Shown here in pieces: positions 52,553-62,001 of a DNA stretch of 64,000 bases. Numbering within the stretch: position 1 is the first letter of the stretch; every line of letters starts with the position of its first letter. Below the pieces are notes generated by a model. That model was given only the letters and a program-made list of their open reading frames with translations, did not search any database and was not told where the DNA came from. A program made the translations under genes and the position numbers. The stretch comes from Thiomicrorhabdus marina (GTDB taxonomy: Bacteria > Pseudomonadota > Gammaproteobacteria > Thiomicrospirales > Thiomicrospiraceae), in the NCBI RefSeq assembly GCF_017571465.1, contig NZ_JAGETV010000006.1, positions 1 to 64,000 on the forward strand, in the 5' to 3' direction.

Positions 52553-54973
52553 TTAGTCGAAAATCTCGATAATCGGACGAGGATGGTCAAAGTAATAACC
52601 TTGTGCATAGTGTATGCCGACTTCCTTAAGCCAATTGGCGGTTTCTTGGTTCTCGACAAATTCTGCAATTGAGGAAATTTGCATTAGCTCAGAAATGTCT
52701 CGAATGGTCTGAACCATCACGGCATCGACTGGATCATTAAGTACGTCCTTAATAAAATCACCGTCGATTTTAACAAAGTCTACCGGTAGGTTTTTCAGCC
52801 AAGAGAAGGTCGCGAAACCGGAGCCGAAATCATCTAAAGCCAGTTTACAGCCGTAACTTTTGATTTTATTGAGGAAGTCAATGGTATGACTCATCTGGTT
52901 GATGGCAACGGTTTCGGTGATTTCAAAACAGATCTTGTGATTGTTTTCGAGGTTATTGTCAAGTAGTTCTAGTAAGTTACGGGTGAATTGTTCCTGGCCT
53001 AAAGATTGCCCAGAAATATTAATGTTTAGTAACTCAATTTTATCGCTATGTGCTTTAAGCCAGCGGATGGCGCGTTTGGTGATGTAGAGGTCTAAGTCTC
53101 TCATCAAATCAAAGCGTTCCGCCGCCGGTAAGAATTGGTTAGGGGTGATAATTTGAGAATCCTGATCTTTCATTCGAACCAGAATTTCAAAGCGTTGTAG
53201 TGGTTCATTACCGTTGCGGTTGAGGTCGATAATCTGCTGTGCAAAGAGTAAGAATCGGTTTTCGTCTAAGGCATAACGGATACGCCCAACCCAATCAATG
53301 ATGTTTTGGTCTTGCTGGCGGCTTTGGTCATCTTCTTGATAAGCTTCAATGCGATCTCGTCCCTTATCTTTTGCCAAGTAGCAGGCGATGTCGGCGCGCG
53401 ACAAAATCAACGCTTTGCTAAGATTGCCGTGAATTTGTGCGATACCGATACTGCTTCCGACTTGGAAGCGCTTGTTTTCCCAATAGAAACGATGTTGGCT
53501 AATACTATGTCGAAGTTTTTCGGCAAATGCTAAGGCTTCCTCCAGATCATGGTCATTTAACAGTATGGCGAATTCATCACCGCCGATTCTGGATAGAAAG
53601 CCGAAGTCTTCGGTTAGATGTGACAGCATGTTGGAAATTTGGCGTAATAAAACGTCGCCAGCAGTATGGCCGACGGTGTCATTGACAACTTTAAATTGAT
53701 CCAAGTCCAGATAAACCAGGCAACTATTATGTTGCGGGTTTTCGGCACTGATTTTAATTAACCTTTCTAGCTCAGTCTCGAAAGCGGTACGGTTGTGCAG
53801 TTCGGTCAATGTATCGTGAGTAGCTTGCCAACTAAGACGTTGTTGTAACGAGTGTTCTTCAGTCGCATCGCGGAATACCATGATTGCGCCGATAATATTG
53901 CCGTCTCGGTCGATAATCGGAGCGGCGGAATCGACTAGCGAAATCGTGTCGCCTAATCGGTTTATCAGAATCGTGTTTTTGCTTAAACCGATTACTTGCG
54001 CAGTACGCAATGCGCGTGTTCCGGGATTTTCCAGCGGTTTTTTGGTTCCTTCGTTAAACAGTTGCATGACCTCGTTAATAGGTTTGCCTGTGGCGAGATA
54101 ATGATCCCATGCGGTAATTTGTTCAGCGGCGGGGTTCATATAGGTAATGATGGATTGATTGTCAATAACCACTACGGCATCGCCGATGGAGCGTAAAGTG
54201 ATTTCGGCGCGTTCTTTCTCTTCGTAGAGGTCTTCTTCGTTTTGATTGAGTTGCGCTAGCATCGATTGGAAGTTGCGAGCAAGATCAGCCAGTTCGTCTT
54301 TACCATGGGTAGGAAATTCGATTTTACGTTCGCCTTGGCGAATGCGGCGAGTGTTGTCGATTAGTTTATAGATCCGGCTAGTTAAGTTAAAGCCCATATA
54401 CCATGCCAGTAGTGAACCGAGAATAATCGCAAAAGCGGTATAGAACAGACCTTCTTTGGTAATCACTTTAATGCTTTGGCTGGTGTTGGTTCGGCTGAGT
54501 TGAACTCGCGCCCAACCGAGTTGCGATTGATCTTTCCAGACCGGGATCGCGACATCTATGGCGTTACGGTCATTAAAGTAATAGTGTTCGCTACGTTGTG
54601 GATTAAATGGGTTTAGTTTTGGTAGTTCGATATATTTGCCGATATTTTCGCTGTGGTGTTGGTTATCGATATTGTTGTGGTAGGCGAGAATTTTGCCGTG
54701 GTTATTAACGAGCATAACAAAGTTGATATTAGCCTGATTAGCTTGTGCGGTAGCCAGTTCTTCCAGACCCGCTAAATCGTTAGAGAGCATCCACGGGATA
54801 CTATTCGCTGCCAGAGTTTTGACGATTCCTTGAGCGGCCATTTGTGATTCTTGAGTTAAAAACTCTTGCTGACGTTGCACTAAATCGAAGACGAACAGAG
54901 TCATCAGTAGCGCATGAATCAATGCGATACTGAGAATCAGTTTGTTTTTGATCGATTTAGGTATCAGCTTCAT
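52553..54973 (-). CDS. HAMP / PAS / GGDEF / EAL cyclic-di-GMP protein
   Basis: An 806-residue membrane protein: helix 1 (about 10-28), a periplasmic domain, helix 2 (about 178-198), HAMP (about 200-250), a PAS domain (about 255-375), GGDEF and EAL. The GGDEF motif is intact (RIGGDEFAILL). The EAL signature reads EIL in FEILVRM, but the later DDFGSG and KIDGDF residues remain. It lies 14 bp downstream of the PhnD-like lipoprotein gene, so the two likely form a sensor pair. Confidence 0.92.
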   Translation of the reverse strand: MKLIPKSIKNKLILSIALIHALLMTLFVFDLVQRQQEFLTQESQMAAQGIVKTLAANSIPWMLSNDLAGLEELATAQANQANINFVMLVNNHGKILAYHNNIDNQHHSENIGKYIELPKLNPFNPQRSEHYYFNDRNAIDVAIPVWKDQSQLGWARVQLSRTNTSQSIKVITKEGLFYTAFAIILGSLLAWYMGFNLTSRIYKLIDNTRRIRQGERKIEFPTHGKDELADLARNFQSMLAQLNQNEEDLYEEKERAEITLRSIGDAVVVIDNQSIITYMNPAAEQITAWDHYLATGKPINEVMQLFNEGTKKPLENPGTRALRTAQVIGLSKNTILINRLGDTISLVDSAAPIIDRDGNIIGAIMVFRDATEEHSLQQRLSWQATHDTLTELHNRTAFETELERLIKISAENPQHNSCLVYLDLDQFKVVNDTVGHTAGDVLLRQISNMLSHLTEDFGFLSRIGGDEFAILLNDHDLEEALAFAEKLRHSISQHRFYWENKRFQVGSSIGIAQIHGNLSKALILSRADIACYLAKDKGRDRIEAYQEDDQSRQQDQNIIDWVGRIRYALDENRFLLFAQQIIDLNRNGNEPLQRFEILVRMKDQDSQIITPNQFLPAAERFDLMRDLDLYITKRAIRWLKAHSDKIELLNINISGQSLGQEQFTRNLLELLDNNLENNHKICFEITETVAINQMSHTIDFLNKIKSYGCKLALDDFGSGFATFSWLKNLPVDFVKIDGDFIKDVLNDPVDAVMVQTIRDISELMQISSIAEFVENQETANWLKEVGIHYAQGYYFDHPRPIIEIFD

Positions 54974-54987
54974 AATCTCTGGTTGCT

Positions 54988-55929
54988 TTAGATTTCGTCT
55001 TGCGGGTTACGAACGGTTTTTTGAAAATCTTCAAGAAACTGTTTAACCGGTTCATAGCTCTGGTTATTTGCTATTTCAAATTTCGATAAATACATACCGG
55101 CCAAAATTTTGCGTCCTTGCTCGGATGTGTGCAAATTAGTGAGTAGATATTGCACCTGTTTACCGACATCGGTTGGAATATCGTCTCGAACAATAATCGC
55201 ATTGTTCGGCAAAGGATTGGTTTGCCACTGAACGCGAAGTTGTCGTTTAAGTTCAGGACGCTGTTGAGAAAGTAGCTCCCACGGTGGAGGCCAAGTTGCG
55301 GCAGCGTCTACTTCGCCATGAAAGACGTTCATAATGGATGACTCTTGCGAGCCGACATATTGATTGGTTAAATCGTGTTTAATATCTAAACCGTTCTGTT
55401 GTAAGAAATATTGAGGCAACATGGTTGCGGCCAGTGCGGTAGGTGCCGGATAACTAATGGTTTTGCCGCGTAGATCGCTGATTTTATTAATGCCGCTGTC
55501 TTTACGCACTAGGATAATGCCCCGAAAATTCTGATCGTCGCCCATCTTCGCAATGACGTGATAACGTTTGCTTTTAAGAGCGGTTACCGTCTGGTATGGA
55601 TTAGGCAATGCAAAATCGACGCTGGCTTGTGCCAGTTTTCGGTCAAAAGTTGGATAGTCTCGAGAGGCTTCAAGTCGAAAGTAGGCGTGCGGAATATGGT
55701 TATTGAGATATTCCATCAGTGGATTGAACACTTCGAATAAGCGCGAAGGATTGTGCAGAGGGTGCACGGCAAAGCTGTACTCCGCCTGTATAAATCGCGG
55801 TTTGTCGAGAGTTTTCGGTTGATAGTATTCAGGCGTGTCGCTCGTGCGTGAACAAGCCGTTAAACCGATAACCGCTGTAGCAAGTGTTCCAAGAAGGAGG
55901 CGGCGACTAAACCTTAGTGGTTGAGGCAT
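54988..55929 (-). CDS. PhnD-like periplasmic-binding lipoprotein
   Basis: A 313-residue substrate-binding protein of the phosphate/phosphite/phosphonate (PhnD) type with a basic signal (SRRLLLGTLATAV) and lipobox GLTAC (Cys 26). Landmarks are the FEVFNPLMEYLN and DFALPNPYQT segments, ISDLRGKTISYPAPTALAAT and GEVDAAATW. No ABC permease or ATPase is adjacent; instead the GGDEF/EAL gene follows. It should act as a sensor ligand-receptor rather than a transporter part. Confidence 0.9.
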   Translation of the reverse strand: MPQPLRFSRRLLLGTLATAVIGLTACSRTSDTPEYYQPKTLDKPRFIQAEYSFAVHPLHNPSRLFEVFNPLMEYLNNHIPHAYFRLEASRDYPTFDRKLAQASVDFALPNPYQTVTALKSKRYHVIAKMGDDQNFRGIILVRKDSGINKISDLRGKTISYPAPTALAATMLPQYFLQQNGLDIKHDLTNQYVGSQESSIMNVFHGEVDAAATWPPPWELLSQQRPELKRQLRVQWQTNPLPNNAIIVRDDIPTDVGKQVQYLLTNLHTSEQGRKILAGMYLSKFEIANNQSYEPVKQFLEDFQKTVRNPQDEI

Positions 55930-56129
55930 GAAAGTTCTTCAGTGTAAATAAACTTCAGTAAATTATAGCAATCCTTAATAATATTAAGGATTAGGTTAGT
56001 TGCCTTGGGTCAAGAACTAGAACGGCATCTTAAGCGGCTTTTGTGCTGAAACCCGATATTAAGATTAATTGTTGATTTTATTCGTAAAATCAGGAAAATA
56101 TACCCCTTTTTAAAATTAAGGCGATACTT
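55930..56129. promoter_or_regulatory. Divergent region of the PhnD-like gene and purE, with a palindrome
   Basis: A perfect inverted repeat AATCCTTAAT / ATTAAGGATT with a 3-bp spacer lies at 55970-55992, about 40 bp before the PhnD-like gene and 140 bp before purE. It is a candidate operator. I see no PurR-type site for purE. Confidence 0.45.
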
Positions 56130-56636
56130 ATGTCTCAAACATCAACACCTCTCGTTGGCGTCATTATGGGCTCAAAGTCTGACTGGCCTACTATGCAACA
56201 TGCCGTTGAAATGTTAGAACTTTTTGGCGTTCCGCATGAAGTTAAGGTTGTTTCGGCGCATCGAACTCCTGATTTGATGTTTGAGTATGCCGAGCAAGCG
56301 CAAGGGCGTGGCCTGCAAGTAATTATTGCTGGTGCTGGTGGCGCTGCGCATTTGCCGGGTATGGTCGCAGCAAAAACCGTTGTACCTGTGTTAGGTGTTC
56401 CGGTTAAATCGCGTGCTTTGAGCGGGAATGATTCGTTACTTTCTATTGTGCAAATGCCGGGTGGTATTCCGGTCGGTACGCTAGCGATTGGCGATGCCGG
56501 TGCAAAGAATGCCGGTATTTTGGCGTCCCAAATTGTCGGCAATAATATGCCGGAAATTCGTCAAGCGGTTGCCGATTTCCGCGCGGCACAAACCAAGAGC
56601 GTTTTGGAAAACCCAGATCCGCGAGTGGATTGTTAA
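56130..56636 (+). CDS. purE: N5-carboxyaminoimidazole ribonucleotide mutase
   Basis: A 168-residue purine pathway enzyme that moves the carboxyl group of N5-CAIR to form CAIR. Signature [14 protein letters not shown] and the [12 protein letters not shown] loop with the catalytic His are present. purK, the enzyme for the step before, follows by 93 bp across a hairpin. Confidence 0.97.
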   Translation: MSQTSTPLVGVIMGSKSDWPTMQHAVEMLELFGVPHEVKVVSAHRTPDLMFEYAEQAQGRGLQVIIAGAGGAAHLPGMVAAKTVVPVLGVPVKSRALSGNDSLLSIVQMPGGIPVGTLAIGDAGAKNAGILASQIVGNNMPEIRQAVADFRAAQTKSVLENPDPRVDC

Positions 56637-56669
56637 TTCACTCGTTAAAAATTAAATTAAAGATTTCAG

Positions 56670-56713
56670 CCGTAGTGGATGTATTTGGATAAAATCATGC
56701 CTACGGTTTTTTC
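56670..56713 (+). terminator. Hairpin with T run between purE and purK
   Basis: CCGTAG (56670-56675) pairs with CTACGG (56701-56706), with a 25-base loop, followed by TTTTTTC. The long loop makes it a weak terminator or attenuator rather than a full stop, because purK needs expression as well. Confidence 0.5.
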
Positions 56714-56729
56714 ATTTTTGGAGTGTTAA

Positions 56730-57836
56730 ATGACCCCAATTAGCAAACGTATTGGTGTTTTAGGTGCAGGCCAGTTAGGTCGTATGTTGGCGTTGGCGGG
56801 GTATCCGCTTGGGCAGAAGTTCGGTTTTTACGGCATGAGCGAAGACGAGCCGTCGGCACTGTTAGGTAATATGCATCTGCATTCAGAAGAGGCCGATAAC
56901 CTGAAAGCACTGGTCGATTTTGCCGACGTGATTACCTTTGAAAGTGAGAACACTGATTTGGCAGTGGTTCGTGAAATAGCCAAGACCACGCCGGTTTATC
57001 CAGGAGAGCGTTCGTTAGAAGTTTCGCAGCATCGCGGAAAAGAGAAAACCTTGTTTCGAGACAAGGGCATTCCTTGTGCTAACTTTGCCATTATCAACTC
57101 TCTCGAAGAACTAGAGAAAGCGGTGGACGTAATAGGTGTGCCGTCGATTTTGAAAACCACGACCGAAGGCTATGACGGCAAAGGTCAATTTATGATTAAA
57201 ACCGGTGAGGAAGTTGAGCAGGCGTGGAATGAAATCGGCGGTCGCGAGTTGATTCTGGAAGCGTTTGTCGATTTTCACCGTGAGCTTTCGCTAGTGGCGG
57301 TGCGTAATGCGCATGGCGAGCACCGATTCTACCCGCTCGTGCAAAACGTTCATCATAAAGGCATTTTGCGTTACACCATTGCGCCGGCACAGGAGGTCAG
57401 CGAAGAAGTGCAAAAGCAGGCCGAGAGCTATATCCAAACATTATTAGACGAATTGGATCATGTAGGCGTTCTGACTTTGGAATTGTTTGAAACCGATTAC
57501 GGTCTGTTTGCCAATGAAATGGCACCGCGTGTGCATAACTCCGGGCACTGGACGATTGAAGGTGCGCAGACGTCGCAGTTTGAAAACCATGTGCGTGCCA
57601 TTTGCGGTTTGCCGTTGGGTTCAACGGAACCGAAACAGCCGATTGCCGCGATGTTGAATATTGTTGGCGAAACCGGTCCGGTCGAAAAGGTATTGCAGAA
57701 AGAGAACGCGCATCTGCATCTATATGATAAAGCAGAGCGAACGGGTCGCAAGTTAGGTCACATAACCATTCTTAGCGATACCCAAGATAATTTGTTTGCG
57801 GACATTAAAAGCTTGAACGACTTTTTGCCGTTGTAA
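56730..57836 (+). CDS. purK: N5-carboxyaminoimidazole ribonucleotide synthase
   Basis: A 368-residue ATP-grasp enzyme that makes N5-CAIR from AIR, bicarbonate and ATP. It starts RIGVLGAGQLGRMLALAGYP and has LKTTTEGYDGKGQ and FANEMAPRVHNSGHWT. Its last 32 bases overlap the 3' end of nnr on the other strand. Confidence 0.96.
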   Translation: MTPISKRIGVLGAGQLGRMLALAGYPLGQKFGFYGMSEDEPSALLGNMHLHSEEADNLKALVDFADVITFESENTDLAVVREIAKTTPVYPGERSLEVSQHRGKEKTLFRDKGIPCANFAIINSLEELEKAVDVIGVPSILKTTTEGYDGKGQFMIKTGEEVEQAWNEIGGRELILEAFVDFHRELSLVAVRNAHGEHRFYPLVQNVHHKGILRYTIAPAQEVSEEVQKQAESYIQTLLDELDHVGVLTLELFETDYGLFANEMAPRVHNSGHWTIEGAQTSQFENHVRAICGLPLGSTEPKQPIAAMLNIVGETGPVEKVLQKENAHLHLYDKAERTGRKLGHITILSDTQDNLFADIKSLNDFLPL

Positions 57837-59364
57837 TTGAGTCAGCTAAAAGTTTCGAGTACACAAGGCCAAGTTCGGACGGTAATAGTCCGACTTGGCC
57901 TTTTTGTTGGGCGATTCGGTCAGCGGCGCCGGCATGTAGGTTTACGCCGAGACAAGCGGCGCTGAATGGTGTCAATCCCTGAGCTAATAAGGCGGTAATG
58001 GTACCGGTCAAAACATCGCCCATGCCACCAATTGCCATGCCCGGATTTCCGGCACGGCAGAGCTCCAAGTTTTCGCCGTCGAAAATCAAAGTGCCGTTGC
58101 CTTTCAAAATAAAAATGCCGCCATATTTCTGTTGCAGGCTTTTAATTGCCACCACTCTGTCTTGCTGGATCTCTTCTACAGTGCATTCCAATAAGCGCGC
58201 CGCTTCGCCGAGATGCGGCGTATAGACGATATTGTCTTGTTTCTGCCAACTGCTGTGTTCAAGTAATAGATTCAGCGCGTCGGCATCGATAACCAGCGGC
58301 GTCTGTTGCGGTTTGTGCAGACTATGTCGGAACAGGTTTTGTGCCCATTCATCAGTGCCGAGCCCAGGGCCAATGCCGACGGCGCTAGCTTGTTGAATCA
58401 AGGCTTCACTGTTTGCGTCGTGATAACTCATGATTTCCGGTTGCTGTCCGGTGATGATGGCTAAATGCTCGCTTCGGCTAATAACTTTGCAAAGTCCACA
58501 ACCGCTTTTTATGGCGGCGCCGGCGGCGAGTTGTATGGCACCGAGCATGGAATGGTTGCCGCCCAGCAATAAGGCGCTACCTTGAATTCCTTTGTGGCTG
58601 GCGCTAGTTCGTTTGCCGAGCTGTTGGCTCCAATGTTTAAGGCTATGGCTGTGCGCCAGTTGCGGGACTTCACCAAAGACTTCCGGTGCTTTGCTGCTTA
58701 GGTTTAAATCGCTGAAAAATATTTCGCCACAAACATCCGGTCCTTGTTGACAATAGAAGCCGAATTTATGAGTGATAAAAGTGCAAGTAAAGTCAGCAGG
58801 AAGCGCGTAACCTAAAATCAGGCCGCTGTCAGTTTGCAGTCCGCTTGGAATATCGACCGCACATACCGCGGCGTCAGTATGGGCAAGTTTTTTTAAAATT
58901 TTGACCAAGCTTGGTTTTAGTTTGCGGGTTAGGCCGGTTCCAAAAAGTGCATCAACGATTAAAGTGTGTTGATCGGCTTCATTGGCATCTAACGTTTCCA
59001 GTGGCAAGGTCAGGCCGTGGATAGCTTGCCATTCGCGATAGGTCTGTTTGGCGTCATTGGCGATTTTATCTTCCGCGCCATATAAGTAGACGGTGGTTTC
59101 TAGGCCGGCCAATTTGGCATATTGGGCAATCATAAAACCGTCACCGCCATTGTTGCCTGTGCCGCATAGGATAATGATTTTATCGATATTCGGGGTCTGT
59201 TGTTGAATCACTTGCCAGCTAAACCAAGCGGCGCGTTTCATTAACAGCAAGCTAGGAATAGCGTGTTGATGAATTGCGGTTTGGTCGAGCTGTTTGCTTT
59301 GCTCGGCTGAATAGAGGCGAATGGAATCTTGCGTTGTGGTCGGGGAAATGGGTTGAGACAACAT
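57805..59364 (-). CDS. nnr: Bifunctional NAD(P)H-hydrate epimerase / ADP-dependent dehydratase
   Basis: A 519-residue metabolite-repair enzyme for hydrated NAD(P)H. The N-terminal epimerase domain has LCGTGNNGGDGFMIAQ; the C-terminal ribokinase-like dehydratase has GIGPGLGTDEW and GNPGMAIGGMGDVLTGT. The C-terminus (about 485-500) is encoded by DNA that is also a strong terminator hairpin for purK on the other strand. tsaE, a frequent neighbour, is absent. Confidence 0.95.
   Translation of the reverse strand: MLSQPISPTTTQDSIRLYSAEQSKQLDQTAIHQHAIPSLLLMKRAAWFSWQVIQQQTPNIDKIIILCGTGNNGGDGFMIAQYAKLAGLETTVYLYGAEDKIANDAKQTYREWQAIHGLTLPLETLDANEADQHTLIVDALFGTGLTRKLKPSLVKILKKLAHTDAAVCAVDIPSGLQTDSGLILGYALPADFTCTFITHKFGFYCQQGPDVCGEIFFSDLNLSSKAPEVFGEVPQLAHSHSLKHWSQQLGKRTSASHKGIQGSALLLGGNHSMLGAIQLAAGAAIKSGCGLCKVISRSEHLAIITGQQPEIMSYHDANSEALIQQASAVGIGPGLGTDEWAQNLFRHSLHKPQQTPLVIDADALNLLLEHSSWQKQDNIVYTPHLGEAARLLECTVEEIQQDRVVAIKSLQQKYGGIFILKGNGTLIFDGENLELCRAGNPGMAIGGMGDVLTGTITALLAQGLTPFSAACLGVNLHAGAADRIAQQKGQVGLLPSELGLVYSKLLADSITTAKSRSSF
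57865..57905 (+). terminator. purK terminator located inside the nnr coding sequence
   Basis: AAGGCCAAGTTCGGAC pairs with GTCCGACTTGGCCTT with a single bulged base, followed by TTTTTG. It is 29 bp past the purK stop and within the last 100 bases of nnr on the opposite strand. Confidence 0.85.
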
Positions 59365-59389
59365 GCAGAACTCCTTGGAATTGTTTCGA

Positions 59390-59776
59390 CTAGTGATTGC
59401 AGGCTTTGTTTGATGCCGGTTTTAAGAACCAACGACGATAAGCGAAATCACCGCCTTTGAGAGTAATGAGCCAAGCGGTAATGATGCCGAAACCGTTGGC
59501 GAGCATATCCATTGGGTCAAAATCACGGCCGGTGTAGGGTTGTACGAACTCGATTGCTATGCCAAAAATAAAAATTACCACAGCCAGCAACCCGCGCTTT
59601 TGGCTCGGGTAGAGTTGTGCGAACCAGTACATTAAGCCGAAGTAAGCAATAAAGTGATAAATCTTATCTTGGTGCTCAAAGTCGCCGAGATTCGGTGCAA
59701 CATAAGGTGCCAACACTGAAAGATAGAAGATGGCACCAATGACTGACCAACCGATTAATAACCAAGCGATTCGCAT
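59390..59776 (-). CDS. VanZ-like membrane protein
   Basis: A 128-residue protein with four hydrophobic segments and the VanZ-like motif DKIYHFIAYFGLMYWFA, followed by AIEFVQPYTGRDFDPMDMLANG. In Gram-negatives the family has no proven function; the phospho-lipid/undecaprenyl context with uppP 12 bp away is suggestive only. Confidence 0.85.
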   Translation of the reverse strand: MRIAWLLIGWSVIGAIFYLSVLAPYVAPNLGDFEHQDKIYHFIAYFGLMYWFAQLYPSQKRGLLAVVIFIFGIAIEFVQPYTGRDFDPMDMLANGFGIITAWLITLKGGDFAYRRWFLKPASNKACNH

Positions 59777-59788
59777 AAATGGAGTTCT

Positions 59789-60598
59789 CTAAATAAACAG
59801 ATAAATTAGTAAAGCGCCGAGTGCAAAGCGATATAGTGCGAACGGTGCCATGCCGATTTGGTTAATCCATTTTAAGAATAATGCAATCACAATATAGGCA
59901 CTGATAAATGAGATTAGGGCGCCGCCAATCATCGCTTCCCATTGAACCGGCGCAGTGCTTTCCAATAGATCTTTTAGTTTTAATAGGCCGGCGCCAAGGA
60001 TAATTGGAATGGAGAGTAAGAAAGAGAAGCGCGCTGCGGCTTGCGGCGTAAGGCCAATCATCAGTGCGGCAGTAATGGTTATGCCGGAACGCGATGTGCC
60101 TGGAATCAACGCTAAGGCCTGGGCGAAGCCGATAATCATAATGTCCTTGAAACTTAGACTGTATTCGTCTCGAACCTTTTCACCTTTGATGTCTGACCAC
60201 CACAGCAAAACGCCAAAACCGATGGTCGTGGCGGCAATAATCAATGGATTGCGTAGACTCTCTTCAATGCCGTTATTGATGATAAAGCCAAAAGCTACCG
60301 CCGGAATAGTGGCAAAAATCACCCACCAAGCGAGGCGGCTGTTGGAAGTCGGTTGGCGGGTAATTAAAGAGCTTGTCCAATCGCGCGACATTAACCAGAT
60401 GTCTTTGCGAAAATAGAGAACCACTGCCGTTAAGGTGCCGACGTGAACGGCGACATCAAACGCGAGGCCTTGGTCCGGCCAGTCAAACAATTGCGGTACC
60501 AGTACCAAGTGACCAGAACTGGAAATCGGTAGAAACTCGGTAAGTCCTTGAATTAAAGCGAGGACGGTAATTTGTAGCCAGTCTAAAATCGGTTCCAT
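59789..60598 (-). CDS. uppP: Undecaprenyl-diphosphatase
   Basis: A 269-residue, eight-helix BacA-type phosphatase that recycles the lipid carrier of cell-wall synthesis. The motifs EFLPISSSGH (catalytic Glu and Ser) and PGTSRSG are present. It follows the MidA-type gene by 8 bp. Confidence 0.95.
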   Translation of the reverse strand: MEPILDWLQITVLALIQGLTEFLPISSSGHLVLVPQLFDWPDQGLAFDVAVHVGTLTAVVLYFRKDIWLMSRDWTSSLITRQPTSNSRLAWWVIFATIPAVAFGFIINNGIEESLRNPLIIAATTIGFGVLLWWSDIKGEKVRDEYSLSFKDIMIIGFAQALALIPGTSRSGITITAALMIGLTPQAAARFSFLLSIPIILGAGLLKLKDLLESTAPVQWEAMIGGALISFISAYIVIALFLKWINQIGMAPFALYRFALGALLIYLFI

Positions 60599-60606
60599 AA
60601 TCTTTT

Positions 60607-61794
60607 CTATAGTTGGTGGCGTAGGTCGCGGACTTTAAAGCCGATCAAGCCGTTATCAATCTGCTTGGTTAAGGCGATAACTTTAAAGTTCTCGCCCATT
60701 TCGTCCGGCATGGTCAAGGTTTTAATTTGCTGTGCCGTTTTTATCTGTTTGCTTATGTCAGCTTCCGCATCGACCGACATTTCCAGTAAGCCGCTGCCCA
60801 TCAAAAAATTGGCTTGGGTGGTGTAACCGGCAATTTTAAACCCCGCATCAAATCCGGCTTCGGCCACTGCAGTGAAATCGACATGCGCGGTAATATCTTG
60901 TAAGCCCGGATAGAAAAACGGATTTTGATGCGCGCGGTGTTGATAGTGGCAGCGTAAGGTTCCCATGACACGTGCCGGCTGGTAAAACTCTTCACGGTGA
61001 TAGCCATAGTCAACCAAGAGTACCAGACCTTTTGAAAGAATGTTGCTCAGTGATTGCAGCCACGGGCCGATATTTAGGTTAATTTCGGTTTCATAACCCA
61101 AATCGGAGACCTTGCCGATATGTTCAATTAACTGATTGGCGAATCGTTGCAGTCCTTTGTCGGTGATGCGTTGATAATCCCAGTCGAAAGTCTGTTTCTC
61201 TTCGTTCCAGCAAACATAAGCTTGTAGGGCGTTTTCTGGTTCAATACGTAGGCGCTCTATTGGCATGGCGTCGAGCACTTCATTGGCAAGGATGACTGCG
61301 CTAATCGGCTTGCTTGGTAGTTGTTCAAGCCACACTACTTTATTGAACCACGCTTCGGAAAGTGTTGTTTGTAGATGCTCTTTCTGACGCTGCTTTAAAT
61401 CGGCACTGACTTCAACGATATAGTAGCGCTCTAATTCTTGTTGGTTATGTTCCAGCTCCAACAGAATGTCGCCTGCCATAATGCCGCGACCTGCACCGAA
61501 TTCGATAATGTTCTTATGCTCAAGTTGCTCCAGAACCTGTTGTGCCTGACGGGCAAGGCAACGCGAAAAAATCGGCGATACTTCCGGCGCGGTAATGAAA
61601 TCGCCGCTCTGGCCGATTTTCGGCAAGCTGTTACTGTAATAGCCCAACTCCGGTGTATACAGCGCTTTTTGCATAAACTGCGAGAAACTCATGCTGTTAT
61701 GGCGTTGTAGGTAATTGCGAATTTGCCGACTTAGTTTATCGCTAATTTGCTTGGCTTCTTCGGATGGTTGAGGGAGGTTTTTATGGCTAGGCAT
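60607..61794 (-). CDS. SAM-dependent methyltransferase, MidA/NDUFAF7 family
   Basis: A 395-residue protein. Motifs are FSQFMQKALYTPELGYYS, GDFITAPEVSPIFSRCLARQ and IEFGAGRGIMAGDIL (SAM binding). The mitochondrial relative NDUFAF7 dimethylates an arginine of complex I; the bacterial target is not established. I prefer ATG 61794; a TTG 45 bases upstream is in frame but less likely. Confidence 0.88.
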   Translation of the reverse strand: MPSHKNLPQPSEEAKQISDKLSRQIRNYLQRHNSMSFSQFMQKALYTPELGYYSNSLPKIGQSGDFITAPEVSPIFSRCLARQAQQVLEQLEHKNIIEFGAGRGIMAGDILLELEHNQQELERYYIVEVSADLKQRQKEHLQTTLSEAWFNKVVWLEQLPSKPISAVILANEVLDAMPIERLRIEPENALQAYVCWNEEKQTFDWDYQRITDKGLQRFANQLIEHIGKVSDLGYETEINLNIGPWLQSLSNILSKGLVLLVDYGYHREEFYQPARVMGTLRCHYQHRAHQNPFFYPGLQDITAHVDFTAVAEAGFDAGFKIAGYTTQANFLMGSGLLEMSVDAEADISKQIKTAQQIKTLTMPDEMGENFKVIALTKQIDNGLIGFKVRDLRHQL

Positions 61795-62001
61795 CGGATT
61801 TAAAATTGTAGGATTTTGAGAACTGTGATTATTATGCAATAGATAGCAGTGCGCCTCTAGTGAAATATCAGTGACTTGCTTTCGTTAGGCGGAATATTTT
61901 TCTGGTTAGTTTGATTGTTATCATGATTAATGGTCATTGTCTTGGCTAAGAATTTGCTATGCTTCAGATAACGTCGATTTTTACAGAATGCGGTGATTTA
62001 A

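Noticed and set aside
56135-56542. Leftward open frame of 135 codons opposite purE
   Set aside because: It is a shadow of purE, whose family identity is certain; no ribosome site.
59955-60416. Rightward 153-codon frame opposite uppP
   Set aside because: Antisense to the clearly identified uppP with its catalytic motifs; no supporting signals.
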